A stretch of DNA of 64,000 nt from assembly GCA_964593795.1 (NCBI GenBank), contig CAZQJC010000284.1, positions 32,910 through 96,909 of the forward strand, given 5' to 3'. This document shows, one piece after another, positions 50,117 through 57,508 of the stretch (position 1 is its first letter; every line of letters starts with the position of its first letter). The notes beneath the pieces were generated by a model. That model saw only the letters and a program-made list of their open reading frames with translations. It was not told where the DNA came from and did no database searches. Source of the stretch: JAHFDS01 sp964593795. Lineage in GTDB: Bacteria > Myxococcota_A > Polyangia > JAHFDS01. The translations under genes were made by a program, and so were the position numbers.

Positions 50117-51669
50117 TGGCCGAGACCTCCTCTGCCAGCGGCGACCGCGGCGCAGGCTTCGCCTGGTTCGTCGCGTGGCGCTACCTGCGCACCAGCGGCC
50201 GCCGCGGCAACGTCACGCTCATCATCGCCGCGGTGTTCGCGCTCGTCGCTGCAGGCGCGGGCGCGTGGGCCTGGCACCTCGGCGAGAACCTCGACATCAG
50301 CGTCCTCGGCGCAGATCAAAAGCGCCGCATCCTGCAGATCGTCTGCGTGGTCTCCGGCTCGCTCGGCTTCTTTGTGGGCCTCTTCGGGGGCCTGCTCCGC
50401 GCGGGCTTCTCGATCTTCTCGACCATCTCCACCTTCGGCGTCATCGTGGGCACGTTCGCGCCCGTCGTCGCGCTCTCGGTCATGTCCGGCTTCGAGACCG
50501 ACATCAAGACCAAGATCTCCAGCATCCGAGCGCACGGCAAGGTCACCAAGCCGAACGACATGCCGATGAAGGACTGGGAGCCGGTCCTCCAGGCGGTGCA
50601 GAAGGTCCCCGGCGTGGTCGGCGCGACGCCGTACCTGGAAGCCGAGGTGATGCTCCACAACGACACCAACAACCACGCCGCCATGCTGCGCGGCGTCGAC
50701 CCGAAGACCGTCGCCGGCGCGACCTCGCTCGGCAAGGCCACGATGGTCGGCAAGCTCGAGTACCTCGAGAAGCCCGAGGAGCTCGCCAAGCTCCGCCCGA
50801 TGCTCGAGCCGAGGCCCCTCGACAAGCTCGACGACAAGGACAAGGACGGAAAGCCCTCGGCGCCGAGGCCCCGCAGGGTGTTGCCCGCGCTGCTCGTGGG
50901 CCAGGAGCTCGCCAAGAGCCTGCGCCTCTACGTCGGCGACGACCTGCAGGTGAGCTGCGCGGCGTGCGGCATCTCGCCCGTGGGCCCGGTGCCGAACCAG
51001 AAGCCCTATCGGGTCGGCGGCCTCGTCTACACCGGCTGGTACGAGCACGACGTCATCGCCGCGTACATGACGCTCGAGGCCGCGCAGAAGTTTCTGCACC
51101 AGCCCGGCGAGATCACCGGCATCGAGCTGCGCGCCGCGGATCCGGACCACGCGACGGATCTCGCCGCGCGCGTCGCGACCGCCGTCGGCCCCTCCTACGA
51201 GGTCAAGTCGTGGCAGGAGACCAACCGCGCCCTCTTCTCCGCGCTCGCCGTGGAGCGCGTGGGCATGTTCATCATCCTGACCATCATCGTGCTCGTCGCG
51301 TCCTTCTCCATCGTGTCGATCCTGATCATGGTGGTCGTCGAGAAGGGCAAGGAGATCGCGATCTTGAAGTCGATGGGCGCCACCGACGCGGGCATCGTGC
51401 GCACCTTCCTCCTGCAGGGCCTGGCCATCTCCATCTTCGGCACGCTCGTCGGCATCGGCCTCGGCCTCGGCTACTGCTGGCTCCTCGACGTCTACGGCAT
51501 CCCGATCGACGCCGAGGTCTATTACATCTCGAAGCTGCCCGTGCACGTGGACCAGGCCGAGATCGTCGCGGTGGCGCTCGCGGCCCTCGGCATCTCGGTG
51601 CTCGCCACCGTCTACCCCGCGGTCCTCGCCGCACGCCTCCGGCCGATCGAAGGCCTGCGATTCCAGTAG
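50116..51669 (+). CDS. Lipoprotein-releasing ABC transporter permease (LolC/LolE family)
   Basis: A 517-residue permease from GTG 50116. It has an extended N-terminus with an extra hydrophobic segment (VTLIIAAVFALVAAGAGAWAW) before the usual first helix (SIFSTISTFGVIVGTF…ALSVMSGFETDIKTKI). The periplasmic MacB-like domain is about 130-370. The FtsX core follows: IILTIIVLVASFSIVSILIMVVVEKGKEIAILKSMGA and two more helices. With LolD it extracts lipoproteins from the inner membrane. It is longer than the usual 400 residues because of the N-terminal extension and a charged insertion (DDKDKDGKPSAPRPRR). A single permease is seen, so it may work as a homodimer. Confidence 0.9.
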
Positions 51670-51743
51670 TTGCCGCGGATGTGGAAAATCCTAGGCTTCG
51701 GCTTGATGGGCGGACCCTCGGCCGCTATGTTCCGTCGTCTTCC

Positions 51744-52475
51744 ATGACCCAGGGTCCCGCGCGCGGAGGCGCTCACATCGCCATCCGCGACCTCCGAAAA
51801 CACTACGAGCTCTACGCCCACGGCGAACCCGTCGCGCGGCGCATCGAGGTGCTGCGCGGCGTGAACCTCGAGATCAAGGCGGGCGAGATGGTCTCCGTGG
51901 TGGGCGCGTCGGGCGTCGGCAAGAGCACCCTCTTGCACGTCCTCGGGGCGCTCGACCTGCCATCGTCCGGGAGCATCCTGTTCGAGGGCCAGGAGCTGAC
52001 GAAGATGAGCTCGGCGCAGCTCGCCGACTTCCGCAACCGCGAGATCGGCTTCGTCTTCCAGTTCCACCACCTGCTGCCGGACTTCACCGCGGTCGAGAAC
52101 GCCATGATGCCCGCGATGATCCAGCGCCTCTCTCGCAGCGCCGCCGAGCGCAAGGCGCGCGCGATGCTCGAGCGCGTGGGCCTCGCGTCCCGGCTCGACC
52201 ACCGCCCGGGAGAGCTCTCCGGCGGCGAGCAGCAGCGCGTCGCGCTCGCTCGCGCGCTCCTCCTGAGCCCGCGCCTCCTCTTGGCGGACGAGCCGACCGG
52301 CAACCTCGACACCAAGACGGGCGCCGACATCCATCACCTCCTGACGGACCTCAACGCAGAGCTCGGCATGACGATGCTCGTCGTGACGCACAACCCGGAG
52401 CTCGCCGGCCGCATGCAGCGTCAGCTCCGCATGAAGGACGGCGAGATCGTCCTCGACGAGGTCGCCCGTGCGTAG
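51744..52475 (+). CDS. lolD: Lipoprotein-releasing system ATP-binding protein
   Basis: A 243-residue ABC ATPase from ATG 51744. Walker A is GASGVGKST, the signature is LSGGEQQRVALARALLL, Walker B LLLADEPTGNLD, and the H-loop is VVTHNPE. It belongs to the LolD/MacB/FtsE class, and its place next to the LolC/E permease fits LolD. It energises release of outer-membrane lipoproteins to LolA. This genome segment codes over ten lipoproteins. The gene overlaps bamA by eight bases. Confidence 0.93.
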   Translation: MTQGPARGGAHIAIRDLRKHYELYAHGEPVARRIEVLRGVNLEIKAGEMVSVVGASGVGKSTLLHVLGALDLPSSGSILFEGQELTKMSSAQLADFRNREIGFVFQFHHLLPDFTAVENAMMPAMIQRLSRSAAERKARAMLERVGLASRLDHRPGELSGGEQQRVALARALLLSPRLLLADEPTGNLDTKTGADIHHLLTDLNAELGMTMLVVTHNPELAGRMQRQLRMKDGEIVLDEVARA

Positions 52476-55110
52476 GGCCCTCGTCGCAGCCTTCGTGGGC
52501 GTGCTCGCCGCCGTGCCGGCGCTCGCGCAGCAGCCGCCGCCCGCGCCGCGTGGCGGGCTCGTGCCCAAGCTCGAGCTCAAGAACCCGGCCGAAGGCGACA
52601 AGAAGCCCGAGGAACCGGCCGGCAAGGCCCCCGAGCCCGCCGGGGACAAGGGCGCAGACAAGCCCGGGGACAAGGGCGCAGACAAGCCCGCCGAGCCGAC
52701 CCCCGAGTCCCTGATCCCGAAGATCGGCGCCGTCATCGCGCGCATCCAGTTCAAGGGCCAGCGCAAGGTCGAGGCTGACGCCATGAAGGTCGTCCTGCAG
52801 ACGCGCGAGAAGGGCCCGTACTCGCTCGAGCGCGTGCGCGAGGACGTCCGCCAGCTCTGGCGCATGGGCTTCTTCGAGGACGTCCAGGTGGACGCGGTGC
52901 AGACGGCCAAGGGCGTCGTCGTCACGTACATCGTCCGCGAGAAGCCCGCCATCCGGAAGATCCAGGTCGACGGCAACGACGAGATCGGCCTCGACAAGAT
53001 CAACGAGGTCATCGACATCCGGCGCGAGCAGATCCTCGACCTCGCCAAGGTCAAGGCGTGCGTCGAGAAGATCCACGACGTCTACGTCGACAAGGGCTTC
53101 TACCTCGCCGAGGTCAGCTACGAGATCAAGAACGTCGTCTACGCCGGCAAGGGCGGCGAGTCGAAGACGAGCGAGGACAACCACGTAGACGTCGTCTTCA
53201 AGGTGATCGAGCGCAGCAAGGTCGAGATCCGCCAGATCCGCTTCATCGGCAACAAGGCGGTCACCGAGGAGGAGCTGCGCTCGGCGATGCAGACGCAGGA
53301 GGGCGGCTTCTTCTCCTTCATGACGTCGAGCGGCACCTACAAGGAGGACGCGTTCCAGCGCGATCTCCTGCTCCTGACGTCGTTCTACTACGACCGCGGC
53401 TTCATCCAGGTCAAGCTGTCCAAGCCCGAGATCGCGCTGTCCACGGACAAGCGCTACATGTACATCCAGATCGCGGTCGACGAGGGGCCGCAGTTCTCGA
53501 TCCGCTCGCTCGACGTCAAGGGCGACCTGCTCGAGCCGCGCGAGGCGTACTTGAAGCGCCTCGGGGTCAAGCCCGGCGAGGTGTTCAACCGGTCGAAGCT
53601 CGGCCAGGACATCCAGCACCTCAACGACGGCTACAAGGACCAGGGCTACGCGTACGTCAACGTCACGCCGAACACCGCGATCGACGGCAAGAAGCGGCTC
53701 ATCGATGTCACGTTCGACATCCAGAAGGGCCAGCTCGTCTACTTCGAGCGCATCATCATCCGCGGCAACTCGCGCACGCGCGACAAGGTCGTCCGCCGCG
53801 AGATGAAGGTCTACGAGGGCGAGCTCTACAACCAGACGCTCCTCGACATCTCGAAGCGCCGCATCACCGCGCTCGGCTTCTTCGACCGCGTGGACATCTC
53901 GACCAAGCGCGGCAGCGCCGACGACCGCATCGACGTCAACGTCGAGGTCAACGAGCGGCCGACGGGCACGTTCCAGATAGGCGCCGGCTTCTCCTCGGTC
54001 GAGAACTTCATCGCCCAGGCGCAGATCTCGCAGAACAACCTGTTCGGCCGCGGCCAGACGCTGTCCCTGCAAGCGCAGCTCTCGTCGCTGCGGCAGCTCT
54101 TCAGCCTGACGTTCGTCGAGCCGTACTTCCTCGACACGTTCTGGACCTTCTCGTTCGGCCTCTACGACCAGGCCATCGCGTACGTGAACTACAACCGCGA
54201 CGCGACGGGCGGCACGCTCACGTGGGGCTACCAGCTCGCGCCGGTCGCGCAGTGGCTCGAGGACACGCGCCTCTTCCTCACGTACAAGCTCGAGACCGTC
54301 AGCGCCTCGACGCGCGGCTCGCGCGTGCTCCTGTCGGGCGCGCAGAGCTCGGTCGTCGGCTCGAACGTGCTCGCCGGCGTCCAGATCTCCGGCATCACGT
54401 CGTCGATGGCGCTCACGCTCAACTACGACACGCGCGACAACCGCCTCTTCCCGACCAAGGGCTGGTTCCACCAGATCCGCTTCGAGACCGCAGACCCGGT
54501 GTTCGGCTCGCACAACGTCTACGGCCGCACCGACCTGACGAACCGCTTCTACCGCCCGATCTGGGGCCCGTTCGTGTTCAAGGTCAACGTCTCGACCGGC
54601 CTCGTCCTGGCGCGGGAGCACTGCGACAAGAACGACCGCGAGTGCCTCGAGGGCGTGCCGCTCTTCGAGCGCTACACCATCGGCGGCATCAACGACGTCC
54701 GCGGCTTCCGCTTCCGCTCGCTCGGCCCGCTCGTGCTCGTGCCGCTCTCGGCCGATCCGAACTCGCAGCTCGCGCCGTTCACGATCGGCGGCAACCTGCA
54801 GATGTACGCGAACGCCGAGATCGAGTTCCCGATCTTCGAGAAGGTCGGCATCAAGGGCGTCGTGTTCAACGACTTCGGCAACGCATGGAACACCGAGGGT
54901 CGCTACTGCCAGAAGAGCCTGATCGGCCTGCCCGACGATCAGAACCCGTGCTCGAGCTTCAACCCGCTCGACATGCGCGCGAGCTGGGGCTTCGGCTTCC
55001 GCTGGTTCTCGCCAATCGGCCCGCTCCGCTTCGAGTGGGGCCTGCCGTACTCGCCCAAGTACGGCGAGGACCCGATCGTCTTCGAGTTCACGATCGGCAA
55101 CTTCTTCTGA
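52468..55110 (+). CDS. bamA: Outer-membrane protein assembly factor BamA
   Basis: An 880-residue protein from GTG 52468. It has a signal peptide (AAFVGVLAAVPALAQ) and a Pro/Lys/Asp-rich spacer (about 30-85) with a repeated DKGADKP. A chain of POTRA domains follows (for example IARIQFKGQRKVEADAMKVV, RKIQVDGNDEIG, EIRQIRFIGNKAVTEEELRSAM, SIRSLDVKGDLLEPREAY, YFERIIIRGNSRTRDKVVRREM). The barrel (about 500-880) carries the conserved DVRGFRF loop and ends in NFF. It inserts beta-barrels into the outer membrane. The early spacer is longer than in enteric BamA. Confidence 0.95.
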   Translation: MRRALVAAFVGVLAAVPALAQQPPPAPRGGLVPKLELKNPAEGDKKPEEPAGKAPEPAGDKGADKPGDKGADKPAEPTPESLIPKIGAVIARIQFKGQRKVEADAMKVVLQTREKGPYSLERVREDVRQLWRMGFFEDVQVDAVQTAKGVVVTYIVREKPAIRKIQVDGNDEIGLDKINEVIDIRREQILDLAKVKACVEKIHDVYVDKGFYLAEVSYEIKNVVYAGKGGESKTSEDNHVDVVFKVIERSKVEIRQIRFIGNKAVTEEELRSAMQTQEGGFFSFMTSSGTYKEDAFQRDLLLLTSFYYDRGFIQVKLSKPEIALSTDKRYMYIQIAVDEGPQFSIRSLDVKGDLLEPREAYLKRLGVKPGEVFNRSKLGQDIQHLNDGYKDQGYAYVNVTPNTAIDGKKRLIDVTFDIQKGQLVYFERIIIRGNSRTRDKVVRREMKVYEGELYNQTLLDISKRRITALGFFDRVDISTKRGSADDRIDVNVEVNERPTGTFQIGAGFSSVENFIAQAQISQNNLFGRGQTLSLQAQLSSLRQLFSLTFVEPYFLDTFWTFSFGLYDQAIAYVNYNRDATGGTLTWGYQLAPVAQWLEDTRLFLTYKLETVSASTRGSRVLLSGAQSSVVGSNVLAGVQISGITSSMALTLNYDTRDNRLFPTKGWFHQIRFETADPVFGSHNVYGRTDLTNRFYRPIWGPFVFKVNVSTGLVLAREHCDKNDRECLEGVPLFERYTIGGINDVRGFRFRSLGPLVLVPLSADPNSQLAPFTIGGNLQMYANAEIEFPIFEKVGIKGVVFNDFGNAWNTEGRYCQKSLIGLPDDQNPCSSFNPLDMRASWGFGFRWFSPIGPLRFEWGLPYSPKYGEDPIVFEFTIGNFF

Positions 55111-55117
55111 TTGGCGA

Positions 55118-55141
55118 GTGGCCGCCTCGGAAGGCGGCCAC
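55118..55141 (+). terminator. Hairpin just after bamA
   Basis: GTGGCCGCCT-CGGA-AGGCGGCCAC, a perfect 10-bp stem, seven bases after the bamA stop. No U-tract follows. Confidence 0.5.
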
Positions 55142-55185
55142 CGCCGACCCCCTACTGCTTCGTGCCGTGCGCACGTCGTGCCGTC

Positions 55186-55256
55186 GCAGACCCCTTGCCT
55201 GGAGGTCTGCGCAGCGGGCGCGCCGCCCCTCCCCCAGTTGGGCAAGCCCAACTGGG
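55186..55256. repeat. Two further hairpins in the bamA-skp gap
   Basis: GCAGACC…GGTCTGC (55186-55192 with 55204-55210) and CCCAGTTGGGC-AA-GCCCAACTGGG (55233-55243 with 55246-55256, 11 perfect pairs). The 308-base gap 55111-55418 also has the GCTCGCTGCGCTCGC tail found in the repeat copies near the Nudix gene. No gene seen here. Confidence 0.7.
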
Positions 55257-55381
55257 CCCCCCTCCCTGCGTCTTCGCTCGCTGCGCTCGCTACGCCCTTG
55301 CGGCTCGCTGCGCTCGCCTGGTAGGTGGTGCGGCACCCGCCTGAGTCGGCGTCAGGGGCAGGACATGGGCAGCGCGAACGC

Positions 55382-55410
55382 TTGACACTCCCGGCCGTCT
55401 GGCCAAGGAT
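55382..55410 (+). promoter_or_regulatory. Possible promoter for skp
   Basis: TTGACA (55382-55387), a 17-base spacer and AAGGAT (55405-55410). The -35 box is perfect but the -10 box is weak, and the start would be only about two bases before ATG 55419. Confidence 0.35.
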
Positions 55411-55418
55411 TCCGCGCC

Positions 55419-55952
55419 ATGCGTCGTCTGATCCTCGTTTCCTCGCTCCTCGGTCTGTTCTCCCTGCCGCGCCTCGCGCGCGCCGAGGACATCAAGATCG
55501 GCTACGTCGACCTCCAGCGCGCCATCGGCGAGACCAACGAAGGTCAGTCGGCGCGCAAGAAGCTCAAGGGCATCTTCGACAAGAAGCAGAAGGAGCTCGA
55601 CGAGAAGCAGCAGGAGCTGCAGAAGCTCAAGGCCGACTTCGACAAGAAGAAGTCGATCTTGAAGCCCGAGGCGGCGCAGGAGAAGGCCAAGGAGCTCGAG
55701 GGGAAGTTCGTCGATCTCCAGCAGACCTACGTGCGCCTGCAGAAGGACCTGTCCGAGCAGGAGCAGAAGGTGACGCAGCCCATCTTCGTCAAGATGCGCA
55801 ACGTCATCGCCAAGATCGCCGAGCGCGACAACTTCGCCATGATCATGGATCAGTCGGCTGGCCTGCTCTGGGCGAAGCCCTCGATGGACCTCACGAACGA
55901 GGCGATCCGGCGCTACAACGCCGGCGAGGGCGGCAGCGGCAACAAGAAGTAG
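55419..55952 (+). CDS. Periplasmic chaperone Skp (OmpH family)
   Basis: A 177-residue protein with a signal peptide (SLLGLFSLPRLARA) and KIGYVDLQRAIGETNEGQSARKKLKG, the family start. Residues 45-125 are a charged coiled coil that forms the tentacles of the trimer, which holds unfolded outer-membrane proteins. The C-terminal strand (FAMIMDQSAGLLWA) closes the body. It lies after bamA and 6 bases before fabZ, as in most Gram-negative clusters. Confidence 0.92.
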   Translation: MRRLILVSSLLGLFSLPRLARAEDIKIGYVDLQRAIGETNEGQSARKKLKGIFDKKQKELDEKQQELQKLKADFDKKKSILKPEAAQEKAKELEGKFVDLQQTYVRLQKDLSEQEQKVTQPIFVKMRNVIAKIAERDNFAMIMDQSAGLLWAKPSMDLTNEAIRRYNAGEGGSGNKK

Positions 55953-55958
55953 CCGAGC

Positions 55959-56414
55959 ATGGAGCCCGTCCGCCTCGAGCCGCGCGAGATCCTCGCGTCG
56001 CTTCCGCACCGATATCCGTTCCTGCTCGTCGACCGTGTCGACTCGGTGACCGACACGAAGATCGTCGCGATCAAGAACGTCTCCTTCGGTGAGCCCTGGT
56101 TCCAGGGGCACTTCCCCGGCGCGCCGGTGATGCCGGGCGTGCTCCTCGTCGAGGCGCTCGCCCAGGCGGGCGGCATCCTCGCGTTTCACGTGCTGTCCAA
56201 GGATCCCGGGTTCGACCGATCGAACAAGCTCCTCTACTTCATGGGCATCGACGGCGCGCGCTTCCGCCGGCAGGTGGTCCCCGGCGACGTCGTGACGCTC
56301 GAGGTCGAGCCGCTGCGCAAGGGCTCGACCGTGTGGAAGATGAAGGGCCGCGCGATGGTCGGCGCCGAGCTCGCGGCCGAGGCGTCCTTCCTCGCCATGC
56401 TGGCCGATCGGTGA
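55959..56414 (+). CDS. fabZ: 3-hydroxyacyl-ACP dehydratase FabZ
   Basis: A 151-residue hot-dog-fold enzyme. LPHRYPFLLVDRV is the family start; catalytic His51 and Glu65 lie in GHFPGAPVMPGVLLVEALAQ. It dehydrates 3-hydroxyacyl-ACP in fatty acid elongation. In many proteobacteria it is flanked by lpxD and lpxA; both are absent here, with skp directly upstream and a lipoprotein-like gene downstream that overlaps by four bases (GTGA). Confidence 0.95.
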   Translation: MEPVRLEPREILASLPHRYPFLLVDRVDSVTDTKIVAIKNVSFGEPWFQGHFPGAPVMPGVLLVEALAQAGGILAFHVLSKDPGFDRSNKLLYFMGIDGARFRRQVVPGDVVTLEVEPLRKGSTVWKMKGRAMVGAELAAEASFLAMLADR

Positions 56415-57055
56415 GCCGCCCGCTGTCGCTGGCGCTCTGGCTCGGTTGCGCCAGCGCTGCGGCATGCGCCCCGGCCTTGCCTTCGCCCGAGAGCACCGCA
56501 CGCGCCTACGCCAACGCGGCGCTCGCCAAGGACGCCCGCGCAGCCTACGCGCTCATGTCGGCGCGCTTTCGCGGGCAGGTTCCCTTCGACAAGTTCGAGC
56601 CCGGCCTCGAGGCGTTCGCGCCCACGACGACCGCGCGGCTGCGTGACGCCACCGTCGAGTGGCGCGCGGTGGCCGACGAGGACGGCGCGGCGGAGCTGCG
56701 GCTCGTGCGCGAGGACGAGGCCTGGCGCCTCGACGTCGATCCGACGCTGGTGTACCCGCAGGGCACGGCCCGCGAGACGATCCGCGGATTCGCGCGGGCG
56801 ATCGCCCGGGGCCGGCTCGAGCGCGCCGCGGCTCTTCTCTGCACGGCGCTGCGCAAGTCCCTGACGCCCGCCGCGCTCGCCGAGCGACTCTCCGCGGCCT
56901 CCCCCCGCGGTGTCTCGGGTATCGCCGAGGAGGTCCGCGCCCACCTCGAGGACCTGACGACGGACGGGGACTCGGTGCGGGTGCCCCTCGGGCCGGTCAC
57001 GGAGCTCCAGCTCCGCCGAGAACCGGGCGGCTGGTGCGTCGCCGGATTGCCCTAG
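56411..57055 (+). CDS. Small secreted protein, unknown
   Basis: A 214-residue protein from GTG 56411, overlapping the fabZ stop. The N-terminus (SLALWLGCASAAACAP) is hydrophobic with a plausible lipobox (AAAC). The mature part has two similar alpha/beta units of the NTF2-like style: SPESTARAYANAALAKDARAAYALMSARFRG and TARETIRGFARAIARGRLERAAALLCTALR. No catalytic residues identified. Coupling to fabZ suggests shared expression, not shared function. Confidence 0.6.
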   Translation: MSRPLSLALWLGCASAAACAPALPSPESTARAYANAALAKDARAAYALMSARFRGQVPFDKFEPGLEAFAPTTTARLRDATVEWRAVADEDGAAELRLVREDEAWRLDVDPTLVYPQGTARETIRGFARAIARGRLERAAALLCTALRKSLTPAALAERLSAASPRGVSGIAEEVRAHLEDLTTDGDSVRVPLGPVTELQLRREPGGWCVAGLP

Positions 57056-57141
57056 CGCGATCACGGTCGCCCTGGGGCGAGGACAACTCGCCGACTTCAA
57101 TGGGCTTTGTCTTCGGGTGGGCCAGCACACTGAAAACGTGG

Positions 57142-57170
57142 TTGGCCCGGTGCCCTGCCGGGCTTATGCT
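57142..57170 (+). promoter_or_regulatory. Probable promoter for the 59-residue protein
   Basis: TTGGCC (57142-57147), a 17-base spacer and TATGCT (57165-57170), each four of six to consensus. The start near 57177 leaves a leader of about 41 bases with a strong GAGGAG site. Confidence 0.4.
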
Positions 57171-57217
57171 CAGGTTGAAGGTTTTCGGGAAAGCTCGCGC
57201 CCTAGAGGAGAAACGCC

Positions 57218-57397
57218 ATGCTTGACCCGTGGATCATCGAGGAGATTCGGAAGCGGGAAGAAGAGCGCCGGCGTGAAGCCGAGCGTCCCCGCATCGAGAT
57301 GCCCCGGGAGCTCCCGCACCATCCGCCGGAGCGCGAGGGCAAGCCGCCCGAGGACGACGCCGACAAGAACCGCGGCGTCCTCATCATCGATCTGTAG
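57218..57397 (+). CDS. 59-residue charged protein
   Basis: MLDPWIIEEIRKREEERRREA, then PRIEMPRELPHHPP and ending NRGVLIIDL. The first half is a charged helix and the second is Pro-rich and probably disordered. AGAGGAG stands 8 bases before ATG 57218, a putative promoter is upstream, and a strong terminator lies 55 bases downstream, so a real monocistronic gene is likely. Function unknown. The C-terminal hydrophobic tail could be a docking or degradation signal. Confidence 0.65.
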   Translation: MLDPWIIEEIRKREEERRREAERPRIEMPRELPHHPPEREGKPPEDDADKNRGVLIIDL

Positions 57398-57452
57398 GGG
57401 CGAACCAGCTCCTCGCGTGCCGGTCCGGGCCGCGAGCGAATCGGAAAGAGAA

Positions 57453-57484
57453 AAGGCCCTCCGGGTGAGAACCCGGAGGGCCTT
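57453..57484. terminator. Strong bidirectional intrinsic terminator
   Basis: AAGGCCCTCCGGGT-GAGA-ACCCGGAGGGCCTT, a perfect 14-bp stem, followed by CTTGCTTCTC on the plus strand and TTCTCTTTCC on the minus strand. It ends the 59-residue gene and the minus-strand lipoprotein gene at 57509. Confidence 0.85.
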
Positions 57485-57508
57485 CTTGCTTCTCAGCTTC
57501 TACTGATC

